In this document: in pieces, positions 41,745 through 50,191 of the stretch | How the letters are laid out: every line of letters begins with the position of its first letter | Position numbering within the stretch: the stretch's first letter is position 1 | Source of the DNA: Pseudomonadota bacterium | GTDB lineage: Bacteria; Pseudomonadota; Alphaproteobacteria; Rhizobiales; MH13 | NCBI GenBank assembly: GCA_039024915.1 | Contig: JBCCPK010000002.1 | Span: 558,001 to 622,000 of the forward strand | Direction of reading: 5' to 3' | DNA: 64,000 nucleotides | Translations under genes and position numbers: made by a program | The notes under the pieces: model-generated | Databases searched by the model: none | What the model saw: the letters and a program-made list of their open reading frames with translations, nothing else | What the model was told of the DNA's origin: nothing

Positions 41745-43010
41745 ATGTCTGATCAAATTGAATTCCTACGCGCGCTATTCGATGAAGCGGTCCGCGTAGC
41801 GGACCCTATGGTGTGTGTCGCTCGCAATCTGCCCGCAGAAAGACCCGAGAAAATCCTTGTTATTGGGGCTGGCAAGGCCTCCGCACGCATGGGAGAAGCG
41901 CTTGAAGCAGCTTGGGGGCCCTGCGATGGTCTGATCATCACCCGCTACGGCTATGAGCGCCCATTAGAAGGGATCACCTTGCGCAGCGCATCGCACCCGG
42001 TCCCTGATGAGGCCGGGGTCGCGGCAACCCGCGAGTTACGCAGCATGGTCGAAGCTGCGAGCGATGACACGACAATTGTCGCTCTCATCTCAGGAGGTGG
42101 CTCAGCGCTTCTGGTCGACCCAGCCGGCGCTCTTTCGCTGGCTGAGAAGCAGGCGATCAACGAAGCGCTACTGGGGTCCGGCGCACCCATCAATCAGATG
42201 AACGTGGTGCGCAAACACCTGTCCCGCATCAAAGGTGGCCAGCTCGCCGCAGCAGCCTATCCCGCGCGCCTTGTCGCCTTGATGATTTCCGATGTTCCAG
42301 GCGATGACCCGGCCTTCATTGCATCGGGTCCAACGATTGGCGATGTTTCAACGGCGGACGATGCACTTAAGATCGTCAAGCGTTGGGGTATCAACTTACC
42401 GCCGACGGCACAGGCCGTTCTAAATGACACGACCGGGGTTGTTCCACCCGATGACCGGCGCCTCACCACGACCGAGAACCGCATCATCGCGGCCCCGTCC
42501 CAGTCGCTTGAGGCTGCCGCAGCGGTTGCGCGCTCTAAGGGCTATGCTGTCAAACATCTTGGTGATGCTATCGAGGGAGAAGCACGCGACGTGGGACGCG
42601 ATCACGCCAGTATTGCCCGCACGCTTTCGAAATTCGTTCAGGAGCCCACCGTGATCCTATCCGGCGGAGAGTGCACGGTCACGCGCCGAGGCGATGGGAT
42701 CGGGGGGCCTAACGCCGAATACGCGTTGAGCCTGTGCGCAAACCTTGCCGGGGCACGGGGCATTTACGGGTTGGCGTGCGATACCGACGGCGTCGACGGC
42801 GCTGCCGAGGTTGCGGGAGCAGTTTTCGGCCCCGAGACCTATCAGATGCTTCACAATGCCGGTATCGACCCGGCCGAGGCGCTTGAGCGCAATGATGCGC
42901 ACACGGCGTTTGCGACAATCGGGGCGCAGGTCATCACCGGCCCGACGCTCACCAACGTCAACGATTTTCGCGCCATTCTGGTCGAGCCACACTCAGACAC
43001 CGCTGACTAG
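41745..43010 (+). CDS. ttuD: Glycerate 2-kinase (DUF4147/MOFRL family)
   Basis: Cytoplasmic enzyme of 421 aa in the GckA/TtuD type-2 glycerate kinase family, which phosphorylates D-glycerate to 2-phosphoglycerate in the serine-cycle, glyoxylate or tartrate routes. Visible motifs are ILVIGAGKASARMGEALE, ALISGGGSALL, the NxVRKHLSRIKGGQLA loop, MISDVPGDDPAFIASGPT, and the C-terminal MOFRL-like part (ILSGGECTV through LACDTDGVDG). The length is normal. Earlier names in use are gckA and ttuD (once called hydroxypyruvate reductase); I keep ttuD with moderate certainty. It stands 173 bp after aapP and converges on modC; the two stop codons overlap in CTAG. Confidence 0.9.
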   Translation: MSDQIEFLRALFDEAVRVADPMVCVARNLPAERPEKILVIGAGKASARMGEALEAAWGPCDGLIITRYGYERPLEGITLRSASHPVPDEAGVAATRELRSMVEAASDDTTIVALISGGGSALLVDPAGALSLAEKQAINEALLGSGAPINQMNVVRKHLSRIKGGQLAAAAYPARLVALMISDVPGDDPAFIASGPTIGDVSTADDALKIVKRWGINLPPTAQAVLNDTTGVVPPDDRRLTTTENRIIAAPSQSLEAAAAVARSKGYAVKHLGDAIEGEARDVGRDHASIARTLSKFVQEPTVILSGGECTVTRRGDGIGGPNAEYALSLCANLAGARGIYGLACDTDGVDGAAEVAGAVFGPETYQMLHNAGIDPAEALERNDAHTAFATIGAQVITGPTLTNVNDFRAILVEPHSDTAD

Positions 43011-44086
43011 AGCTCGACCTTTTCGACATTGCCGGCCGGCTGGCCCAAGGCCGCCGCCTTAATGATCGCAAAGACAGGCTTCCCGCCTGACAGCTCCATT
43101 AGCCGGCAGGATCGATCGGTCAATTCGGCTTTGATCAGCGAACCACCTAGATCAACCGTGACAAGACGGGTGGCATGGTTACCTCCATCCTCGACGCTGG
43201 TGATGACGCCAGACAGCACGTTAAGTGCGGACAAGCCCTTCGGTTCGACCGTTGCCAGCATGACGTCCCGAGCGCTGATCTCAAGCGTCAGTTCAGAGCC
43301 CAATGGTGCATCGACCTGCGGCAGGAAAAGCCGTCCACCGGAAATACTCAGCTCACTTAAACCATCGAGCGCGCTCTTCGCCACGAGCCTTGCCTTCACC
43401 GCCGTCACCGGTCCGGGCCCAGCAACCATCAACGCGGTCTCGGGCGTCCCGGCTTCACTGGCAACTCCGTCAGCAACCACGACTAGGGTATCGGCGATCC
43501 GAACGACCTCATCGCGCGCATGGCTGACGTAAACGATGGGTATATCCCACTGCGTCCGCAGCGTTTCAAGCAGCGAAAGCACCGAGTGCTTCCGCGCCTG
43601 GTCAAGCCCCGCTAACGGTTCATCGAGCATCAACAGATCCGGCTTCGACAGCAGCGCCCGTCCAATGGCAACGCGTTGCGCTTCGCCACCTGACAGACCG
43701 GCCGGCTTGCGATCCAGCTTGTTTTCGAGACCCAGAAAAGCAGCCATCTCTCGGACATCGGTGACCGATGCCTGACCCTGTCCACGCGCGCCGTAGGTCA
43801 GGTTGCGCCGGACCGAAAGATGCGGGAACAGCCGCGCATCCTGAAACACCATACCGACGCGACGCTGATGCACGGGCACGTTTGTGCGCGTGGCAGCGTC
43901 GAACATCACCCGGTCCCCCAAGGCGATGCGCCCGCTTTCGGGCGTAATCAGGCCAGCAATGGCCTTTAGAAGCGTGCTCTTGCCGGAACCCGAAGGACCG
44001 AAAACCGCCGCAACGGAACCGGTAAGCTCTATGTTGGCCTCAAGCTGAAAGTCGCCCCGCCGGATTGTGATGGCCACCTGCAACAT
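43007..44086 (-). CDS. modC: Molybdate ABC transporter ATPase
   Basis: ATPase of 359 aa that energises molybdate import through ModB. Walker [10 protein letters not shown] is at residues 30-38. The signature LSGGEAQRVAIGRALL, Walker B LLMLDEPLAGLD and switch His (YVSHARDE) are all present. The C-terminal third (about 290-355) is a TOBE/Mop-like oxyanion-binding domain typical of ModC. Its start overlaps the modB stop by one base (TAATG), so translation is probably coupled. It ends tail to tail with the glycerate kinase gene. Confidence 0.94.
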   Translation of the reverse strand: MLQVAITIRRGDFQLEANIELTGSVAAVFGPSGSGKSTLLKAIAGLITPESGRIALGDRVMFDAATRTNVPVHQRRVGMVFQDARLFPHLSVRRNLTYGARGQGQASVTDVREMAAFLGLENKLDRKPAGLSGGEAQRVAIGRALLSKPDLLMLDEPLAGLDQARKHSVLSLLETLRTQWDIPIVYVSHARDEVVRIADTLVVVADGVASEAGTPETALMVAGPGPVTAVKARLVAKSALDGLSELSISGGRLFLPQVDAPLGSELTLEISARDVMLATVEPKGLSALNVLSGVITSVEDGGNHATRLVTVDLGGSLIKAELTDRSCRLMELSGGKPVFAIIKAAALGQPAGNVEKVEL

Positions 44087-44808
44087 TATTCGTTTTCCCG
44101 GCGTCCAGCCTGCACACCCCGTGCCAGAACCTCGGAGATCACAACCGCTGCAATCGAGACGCCGATCGAGACCGCGATCAGGCGAAACGCGCTTTCTTCG
44201 CCGCCGGGGACCTGCAGGAAAGCGTAGATTGCGGTTGGGATTGTCTGGGTTCGACCGGGGATATTGGAGACAAAGGTGATCGTTGCGCCGAACTCGCCCA
44301 TGGCCTTCGCAAAGGCGAGAACCAACCCAGCGATGATGCCCGGAAGTGCTAAAGGCAGCGTGACCGTTCGTAAGACCCGCAACCTGCTTGATCCAAGGGT
44401 GGCTGCAGCATCCTCGAGCTTCGGGTCGACCGCTTCAAGAGATAGGCGGATTGCCCGGACCATGAGCGGAAAACTCATCACCGCGCAGGCAAGCGCCGCT
44501 CCAGTCCATTCAAAGGCGAAACGAAAGCCGAAGGTCTCCTCGAAAAAGGAGCCTATCGGGCCCTGGCGGCCGAAACCGATCAAAAGCAGATAGCCGGTGA
44601 CGACGGGCGGCAGGACAAGTGGAAGATGGATCAGAGCATTGAGGATGCCATGGCCGGGGAAACGCCAACGCGCCAGTGCGTAGGCTGCCAGAAGCCCGAA
44701 GGGTAAGCTCGCAAGCACCGCCCAGAACGCAACCTGGAGCGACAGCACGACAGCTTGCCATTCGGGTTCCGCAAGCCAGCCAACCTGCTGCGCAAGCCAC
44801 TGCGCCAT
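44086..44808 (-). CDS. modB: Molybdate ABC transporter permease
   Basis: Inner-membrane channel of 240 aa with about five or six hydrophobic helices. The ModB/CysT-type signature is LEDAAATLGSSRLRVLRTVTLPLALPG; the downstream stretch AKAMGEFGATITFVSNIPG is diagnostic of ModB. It is 11 bp downstream of modA and overlaps modC by one base. The N-terminus (MAQWLAQQVGWLAEPEWQAV) is usual for family members. Function is secure from motif and operon position. Confidence 0.94.
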   Translation of the reverse strand: MAQWLAQQVGWLAEPEWQAVVLSLQVAFWAVLASLPFGLLAAYALARWRFPGHGILNALIHLPLVLPPVVTGYLLLIGFGRQGPIGSFFEETFGFRFAFEWTGAALACAVMSFPLMVRAIRLSLEAVDPKLEDAAATLGSSRLRVLRTVTLPLALPGIIAGLVLAFAKAMGEFGATITFVSNIPGRTQTIPTAIYAFLQVPGGEESAFRLIAVSIGVSIAAVVISEVLARGVQAGRRENE

Positions 44809-44819
44809 ATCAGTCGACC

Positions 44820-45617
44820 CTATTCAAGGCGGGCTTCCCCATCGTGATCCTGGTCACCGGATTGAACACGAAAACCCTGCTCCTCGAGGACTGTCCGGGC
44901 CGCAGAACCAGACAGGTAGTCCAGAAGGGCATCTGTCGAAGGGTGGTTGCTACCGGTCGTGCGGGCCGCCTGGTAAGCGATGGGCGCATGCGTCCCGGCA
45001 GGAATGCGTGCAACAACGCGAACGCGCTCCTCCGCCCTCGCATCGGTGGCGTAGACGATACCGAGCGGCGTCTCCCCGCGGGCAACCAGCAGCAGCGCAG
45101 CCCGCACATTGTCCGTCTCCGCCAGGCGCGGGCGCAGTACCTCCGTCAAACCCAAGGCCTCCAACGCTTGGCTCGCATAAATCCCCGCCGGTACCGCTGA
45201 TGTTAAACCGATCGCCAGTCGCCCATCATCCCCCAGCCTTTCCAACCAGTCATCCGGTACGGTGAGATCAAAGCTGATCGATGCTGCTGCAAAAGTCGGC
45301 TCAACAACGGTGATGTGATTGCTGGCGAACGTCTGAATACTCGCTTCGATGACAAGGCCGTTTTCACGCGCGTAGGTCATCCAGTCGGGATGCGCCGAAA
45401 GAAAAACATCGGCCGGAGCACCTTGCTCGATCTGCCGCGCCAGAACGGACGTCCCGGCGTAAGAAACAACGACCTGTGACCCGGATTGTGTCTCGAATGC
45501 ATCCGCGATTGCATCAAACGCGTTCTTTAAGCTTGCAGCAGCGAAAACGGTCAACGGTTCCGCGCGCGAAGGGTTTGCCAGCAGCACCAGCAGCATTGCG
45601 AGCACGATACGGATCAT
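44820..45617 (-). CDS. modA: Molybdate ABC transporter substrate-binding protein
   Basis: Periplasmic oxyanion-binding protein of 265 aa. Residues 1-19 are a signal peptide ending in PSRA, followed by the family start PLTVFAAASLKNAFDAIA. The binding-site phrases YAGTSVLARQIEQGAPADVF and GIVYATDA are present. The tail after LEEQGF has about 17 extra polar residues. Its ATG overlaps the stop of the MmcQ/YjbR gene (ATGA, 45614-45617). No ModE box was recognised; transcription probably comes from far upstream (see bdhA). Tungstate is an alternative ligand within the family. Confidence 0.93.
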   Translation of the reverse strand: MIRIVLAMLLVLLANPSRAEPLTVFAAASLKNAFDAIADAFETQSGSQVVVSYAGTSVLARQIEQGAPADVFLSAHPDWMTYARENGLVIEASIQTFASNHITVVEPTFAAASISFDLTVPDDWLERLGDDGRLAIGLTSAVPAGIYASQALEALGLTEVLRPRLAETDNVRAALLLVARGETPLGIVYATDARAEERVRVVARIPAGTHAPIAYQAARTTGSNHPSTDALLDYLSGSAARTVLEEQGFRVQSGDQDHDGEARLE

Positions 45618-46039
45618 CGGGCCGCTCCCGCCACCCAGTCCACTAGTCCCAGTTCAGCTTGAAGCTTCTTGGTCAGCCCGCCAGCCATGATCCGATGCGC
45701 TTGCCCGATATAGGCTTCAAGGTCTTCATCGGTCAGCGGACTGCTTTCGGTGACCCTCACCCACTGGCCTTTCGCCATGTACGGTGCCTGCGTGATACCG
45801 CGCTTCTGCGTCAGCATCTCAAAGCTCATCGGAGCTACTTTGAACACCAGAGCATGCTGGCCATTGCGGGGGTTGTCGGCATCCACGCCGTCCTTACCGA
45901 CCCAGAAGGTGGACATGGCAAACACTTTGTTTTTGTCGGCGTTCCCCACCTTCCACACATGCGCATCCCCCCACTGTACGACCATGAATGTGGCCGGCAG
46001 GGCCTCGCAGAGCGCATCGAATGCAGGACGATCAAGCAT
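45614..46039 (-). CDS. MmcQ/YjbR family DNA-binding-fold protein
   Basis: Small cytoplasmic protein of 141 aa. The family pattern is visible as TFMVVQWGDAHVWKVGNADKNKVFA, then VFKVAPMSFEMLTQKRGITQ and the C-terminal helix AHRIMAGGLTKKLQAEL. MmcQ/YjbR proteins have a CyaY-like fold; DNA binding was proposed for E. coli YjbR but the role is not established. It lies 8 bp after the patatin-like gene and overlaps modA by four bases, so it sits inside a run of coupled genes. Confidence 0.85.
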   Translation of the reverse strand: MLDRPAFDALCEALPATFMVVQWGDAHVWKVGNADKNKVFAMSTFWVGKDGVDADNPRNGQHALVFKVAPMSFEMLTQKRGITQAPYMAKGQWVRVTESSPLTDEDLEAYIGQAHRIMAGGLTKKLQAELGLVDWVAGAAR

Positions 46040-46047
46040 GACCTTTT

Positions 46048-47154
46048 TTACGAGAACGCGCCGCGCAAATCGACAGTCGACGTCACGCCGACATCATCAT
46101 AGTGCGCAGACAAGAACTCCGTGGCCGCATTGCGGCCAATATCGCGAAGGCGTGTGAAAAAGGCCCAACTTGTGTTGAACTTCGAGCCAGCACCAAGCGC
46201 GGCAAGCTCCTCGCTGGCATCAATTCTATGGATGCGATTGCGCTTGTAGCCGCTGCTCTCAAGCTTTCCCGCGTCGATAAGGCGATTGACGAAATCGATC
46301 GCGCGAAACTCCCGCAGCAAAGAGGAATTGAAGGTGATCTCGGAGATGCGCTCAAGAATCTCCTGGCTCGTTTTTGGCGTTTCCCTGCGCTCCAGAGGAT
46401 TAATCTGAATAAGCACGATGTCTTCGCACTCGGTCTCGGTGAAGAACGGCCAGATCGCCGGGTTACCGGTGTAACCGCCATCCCAATAAGGCTCATCGTC
46501 GATCTCGACCGCCTGAAAGGCATAGGGCAAGCAAGCAGACGCCAGCACCGCGTCCGCGGTAACATCGGACCGCCGAAACACCCGGATCTTACCCGAATAG
46601 ACCCGCGTGGCTGCGATGAACAGCTTGAAATCATTGCAAGAATGGACGCGATCGAAATCAATCAGCTTTTCGACGACATCGCGCAGCGGATTGATGTTCA
46701 GCGGATTGACATCGTAAGGGCTCGTCAACTGCGAAACAAAGGGGTTGGCCCACGGCGCGCTGGGGAAGAACTTCGTGAAGTCTGCCTTACCCCCGCCGGG
46801 CAACATCGGCCACATCCAGAAACTCATCAGCCGGTCAAGCAACTCGCTTTGCTGATCGGTGATCGAAAACGAGCCATTGCGCGAAATACCGCGCCAGAAA
46901 TGCTCAAGTTTCTCACGCGCACCCTCTGCGCCTTCCTGATACCAGCCATCAGCCAGAGAAACAGCGTTCATCGCGCCGGCGCTGGTGCCGGAGATACCGT
47001 CGAAGCGTAGACGTCCATCTTCAAGAATACGATCAAGCACCCCCCAGGTGAACGCCCCATGTGCACCGCCACCTTGAAGAGCGAGATTGACCATCTTGGT
47101 CTTGGTCTGGGCGGTTTTCTTGCGTTTTGGTGCGCGGCTCAACCGTCGTTCCAC
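46048..47154 (-). CDS. Patatin-like phospholipase family protein
   Basis: Serine hydrolase of 368 aa. A basic N-terminus leads to the oxyanion loop ALQGGGAHGAF (residues 25-35). The nucleophile elbow GTSAG has Ser58 and the catalytic Asp225 lies in DGGYTGNP, so the Ser-Asp dyad is complete. The C-terminal part after residue 240 fits the DUF3734 extension found in bacterial patatins. These often neighbour 3-hydroxybutyrate dehydrogenase genes and are sometimes named PHB depolymerase; that activity is inference here. The start overlaps the pentapeptide-like gene by 16 bp; an alternative ATG at 47094 would remove the basic leader. Confidence 0.9.
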   Translation of the reverse strand: MERRLSRAPKRKKTAQTKTKMVNLALQGGGAHGAFTWGVLDRILEDGRLRFDGISGTSAGAMNAVSLADGWYQEGAEGAREKLEHFWRGISRNGSFSITDQQSELLDRLMSFWMWPMLPGGGKADFTKFFPSAPWANPFVSQLTSPYDVNPLNINPLRDVVEKLIDFDRVHSCNDFKLFIAATRVYSGKIRVFRRSDVTADAVLASACLPYAFQAVEIDDEPYWDGGYTGNPAIWPFFTETECEDIVLIQINPLERRETPKTSQEILERISEITFNSSLLREFRAIDFVNRLIDAGKLESSGYKRNRIHRIDASEELAALGAGSKFNTSWAFFTRLRDIGRNAATEFLSAHYDDVGVTSTVDLRGAFS

Positions 47155-47525
47155 TTCTTCAAAAGATCGCTGACGAGAATGCCATCGATCGTCATGCCCG
47201 ACAGGTTCGAGTTCGAAATCGATGCGCCAGTGAGATTCACATCATCAAAGCGCGAAGCGACCATCTGCCCGCCTGTTACCGAAAACCCATTCATCGTCAC
47301 ATAGCTGACTGCCACATTGGTCAGGTTCACATTGTGCAGTTTTGATTCAGAGAAATTCACATTCTCAAATGTGAAGCCCGAAGCGTTCACATCGTTGAAG
47401 GTCGCGCCGGCAATGACGGTATCGGTAAAGGTGGTACCCGACAGATTCACCCGGTTGAAGGACGACCCGCACAGATACATGTTATCGATGTCGAGCTTGT
47501 CCGAGCCGGCTTCCTCTTCCGCCAT
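47139..47525 (-). CDS. Pentapeptide-repeat-like protein
   Basis: Protein of 128 aa, mostly built from an A(N/D)LxF-like five-residue periodicity: FNRVNLSG, FTDTVIAGATFNDVNASG, FENVNFSES, LHNVNLTN, FDDVNLTGASISNSNLSG. This predicts a right-handed quadrilateral beta-helix of about four or five coils, capped by LLKKWN. No signal peptide is visible. It lies between bdhA (9 bp upstream) and the patatin gene (16-bp overlap). Function unknown; pentapeptide proteins include DNA-mimics and scaffold proteins, but nothing here selects one. Confidence 0.75.
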   Translation of the reverse strand: MAEEEAGSDKLDIDNMYLCGSSFNRVNLSGTTFTDTVIAGATFNDVNASGFTFENVNFSESKLHNVNLTNVAVSYVTMNGFSVTGGQMVASRFDDVNLTGASISNSNLSGMTIDGILVSDLLKKWNDG

Positions 47526-47534
47526 AATCTCCCC

Positions 47535-48332
47535 CTACATCGCAGTCCAACCGCCATCGGCAGGCAGCGCAGAGCCCGTGATCTGGGCGCCCATATCGGA
47601 GGCAAGGAAGACCGCGAATGTGCCCATCTGCTCGATGGTCACGAACTCCTTGGTCGGCTGACGGTCAAGCATCACGTTCTTGATGACATCCTCACGCGAC
47701 ATGTTGTGCGCTTTCATCTGATCGGGGATCTGCCCCTCGATCAGCGGCGTCAGCACGTAGCCGGGGCAGATAGCGTTGCAGGTACCGCCGCATTCGGCAA
47801 GTTCCAGCGCGATCGTTTTCGTTAGGCCAACAATGCCGTGCTTGGCTGAAACATAGGCGCTTTTGTAGGGCGATGCTGTCAGGCCGTGGGCGGAGGCGAT
47901 GTTGATGATCCTGCCCCACTTTTTTTCCTTCATCCCCGGCACGGCGGCACGGATGGTGTGGAACGCAGACGTCAGGTTGATCGCGATGATCGCGTCCCAT
48001 TTGGCCGGCGGGAAGTCCTCGACCGGCGCGACGTATTGAATTCCGGCATTGTTGACGAGAATATCGACGGTCCCCAGCTTCTCCGTCGCCTTCTCAACCA
48101 GCGCGACGCAGTCGTCGCCCTTGGACATATCAGCCTGAATGTACTCGACCTCCACGCCTGTCTTGTCGGCCAGATCCTTGGCAATCGCGTAGTCTTCGTC
48201 ACGATCCAGATGGGAGTTGAGAGCAACCTTTGCGCCCGCTTTTGCCATGGCTTCGGCGACCCCTAGGCCGATACCCGAAGTCGATCCTGTCACCACCGCA
48301 ACGTGTCCGCTTAGGTCTAATTCCAGTGCCAT
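47535..48332 (-). CDS. bdhA: 3-hydroxybutyrate dehydrogenase
   Basis: SDR-family enzyme of 265 aa that interconverts D-3-hydroxybutyrate and acetoacetate with NAD in polyhydroxybutyrate turnover. The cofactor motif TGSTSGIGLGVAEA, NNAGIQYVAPVEDFPP, the active-site Ser in NIASAHGL, and SAYVSAKHG (Tyr and Lys) are present. The substrate-loop phrase CNAICPGYVLTPL and the ending ALPADGGWTAM match BdhA proteins closely. I chose the ATG at 48332 (MALELDLSG); the upstream ATG at 48350 would add six residues. It heads a run of seven closely spaced genes ending in modC. Confidence 0.92.
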   Translation of the reverse strand: MALELDLSGHVAVVTGSTSGIGLGVAEAMAKAGAKVALNSHLDRDEDYAIAKDLADKTGVEVEYIQADMSKGDDCVALVEKATEKLGTVDILVNNAGIQYVAPVEDFPPAKWDAIIAINLTSAFHTIRAAVPGMKEKKWGRIINIASAHGLTASPYKSAYVSAKHGIVGLTKTIALELAECGGTCNAICPGYVLTPLIEGQIPDQMKAHNMSREDVIKNVMLDRQPTKEFVTIEQMGTFAVFLASDMGAQITGSALPADGGWTAM

Positions 48333-48493
48333 GACGGCGCTCCCCCCCAATCAATCAAAAAACGCGCGGACCTTAGCTGAATTGATTTCTTTTGCAACGC
48401 AGCATGGAGAGGCGCCGATTCAGTTTTGCGTCAAACGATGGCCTCGAAAGGTACACTGTACCAGGCCGCACGTCTCGCTAAGGACCTGCCGAA

Positions 48494-49171
48494 TTAGGCC
48501 TTCTCCGGCCAGACGCAAACGTCGGACACTACACACCCATCGCACTTGGGAGACCGAGCGGTGCAAATCGTTTTGCCGAACTGCAGAAGCCAAAAATGAC
48601 CGTCTGCCTTGGCCCAGTCGGGGGAGCGATCTTCGAGGCTCTGCGCGGTTTGGGCTTCGGTTTTGCCGCGCGCAAGCCCAAGGCGGTTGGCAACACGGTG
48701 CACATGGGTGTCAACCGCGATCACGTCCGCGCCGAACGTGAAGCTCATGACGATATCGGCGCATTTGCGGCCGATACCCGGTAGGCTGAGCAAGCCCTCG
48801 CGCGTCGATGGCACGACGCTGCCATGGTCCTCTATCAGGGCCGTGCAGAATTTCCGGATATTGCGGGCTTTCATGTTGTAAAGGCCAGCAGGTTTGATCG
48901 CCGCTGCGATACGTTGATCATCAAGTGCAAGCATCGCTTGCGGCGTTTTGGCCAGCGCGAACAACGCATTGGTTGCCGCCGCTGTGTTTGCGTCGCGGCT
49001 CTGAGCTGAAAGCATGCAGGAGATGCAGGACCGGAATGGATCGGGCTGATCCTTCGGCCCTTTTGCAGTTGGCGTCCGACCCGGCATGGCGGCCTTCAAA
49101 CGTTGATAGACCAGCTCGATATCAGCCGCGCTGAGGAGCCGCGCGGCAAGGGTGTGAGATGCTTTGGGCAT
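48494..49171 (-). CDS. nth: Endonuclease III
   Basis: Base-excision-repair DNA glycosylase/AP lyase of 225 aa that removes oxidised pyrimidines. The helix-hairpin-helix reads LPGIGRKCADIV, with catalytic Lys136; catalytic Asp154 is in VDTHVHRV. The spacing of 18 equals that in E. coli Nth (Lys120, Asp138). A [4Fe-4S] loop C-x6-C-x2-C-x5-C is at 203, 210, 213 and 219. It is 37 bp downstream of the GST-like gene on the same strand, and 160 bp after the bdhA start. Confidence 0.93.
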   Translation of the reverse strand: MPKASHTLAARLLSAADIELVYQRLKAAMPGRTPTAKGPKDQPDPFRSCISCMLSAQSRDANTAAATNALFALAKTPQAMLALDDQRIAAAIKPAGLYNMKARNIRKFCTALIEDHGSVVPSTREGLLSLPGIGRKCADIVMSFTFGADVIAVDTHVHRVANRLGLARGKTEAQTAQSLEDRSPDWAKADGHFWLLQFGKTICTARSPKCDGCVVSDVCVWPEKA

Positions 49172-49208
49172 CGCGCGGAACTGGGGCGGACCGTTGGGGT
49201 GTCAATAC

Positions 49209-50138
49209 TCAGTCGAGGTCACTGCGGTCCCACCAATCAATCATCGGCTGATCGGCCACGAGGCCAAAGGGATTGTGGGAGCCATCGTTTAGGTAATAGC
49301 CACGCCTGATCTCATCGAAATCGACAGTCTGAGCAATGCCCGGCAGCTGGAAAATCCGGCGCGTGAAGCGCCACAGCGCCGGAAAGTCCATCAATCGGTG
49401 TCGGGTGCATCGAAAATGGGTGGCATAAACCGTATCGTAGCGCACGAGCGTGGCAAACAGTCGGATATCCGCAGCCGTCACAGTCGCGCCGAACAGATAG
49501 GGCTGATCGGACAACCGTTCTTCAACGGCCTCAAGCGTCGCATAGACGCTCGCCGTCGCGTTTTCATACTCGTCCTGCCGCTGCGCCTTTCCAGCCCGAT
49601 AAACCGCGTTGGAGAGCCCCTCGAACAGCCACGCCATAAACCCATCAAGCTCATTGGCGCGGTCGGTTGGAAAGAGAGCTGGCCCGACGCCGCACTTGTC
49701 GAAAGCCCGCATGATATTCGTCGAATCATTCGATACGATGCGCCCGGATTCCATGTCCCAAAGCACCGGAACGGTGGACCGGCCCGTATAGGCCGGATCC
49801 GTGGCTGTGTAGAGCTGATGAAGGTGCGCAAATCCCAGGAATTCTAATGGCCCGGACGGCCGTAGCGCATAACCCTCTATGCGGGGTCCCCCGGCCATAT
49901 GGATACAGAGCGCCGGCGAAAAGCCTTTGAAGTGATGGGCAAGAACGGCTCCGTGCGACCACGGGCAGCTTGCCGAGGCAACCAGTACGAAGCGACCGGG
50001 CGTCCCAGCCAACGCAGCCAGGGTCGGATCGTCCAGAGCGTCGGGCAGCGCGCTGTTTTCACGCCGATACGCTCCGTCCTTCATGGACAGGTCTGCATCA
50101 TGATGCCATTGACCATCGAGGAGCATGCCCATCGTCAC
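49209..50138 (-). CDS. Glutathionyl-hydroquinone reductase-like GST (YqjG/ECM4, Xi class)
   Basis: Cytoplasmic protein of 309 aa. Catalytic Cys58 lies in [15 protein letters not shown], where most Xi-class enzymes read CPWAHRT. Further features are [22 protein letters not shown] for the glutathione-binding fold, and a helical C-terminal domain with [20 protein letters not shown] and the C-terminal [16 protein letters not shown]. The length and the last motif separate Xi-class enzymes from ordinary GSTs. The enzyme would reduce glutathionyl-hydroquinones in quinone detoxification. It is divergent from ispG with 53 bp between starts. Confidence 0.85.
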   Translation of the reverse strand: MTMGMLLDGQWHHDADLSMKDGAYRRENSALPDALDDPTLAALAGTPGRFVLVASASCPWSHGAVLAHHFKGFSPALCIHMAGGPRIEGYALRPSGPLEFLGFAHLHQLYTATDPAYTGRSTVPVLWDMESGRIVSNDSTNIMRAFDKCGVGPALFPTDRANELDGFMAWLFEGLSNAVYRAGKAQRQDEYENATASVYATLEAVEERLSDQPYLFGATVTAADIRLFATLVRYDTVYATHFRCTRHRLMDFPALWRFTRRIFQLPGIAQTVDFDEIRRGYYLNDGSHNPFGLVADQPMIDWWDRSDLD

Positions 50139-50191
50139 GATCCTTCACTGTGCGAGTTGCTAGCCAACCTTCGCACGCCTATAGAACCTTT

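Noticed and set aside
46102..47010. 302-codon plus-strand frame opposite the patatin-like gene
   Set aside because: Antisense shadow of a gene with a complete catalytic dyad on the minus strand.
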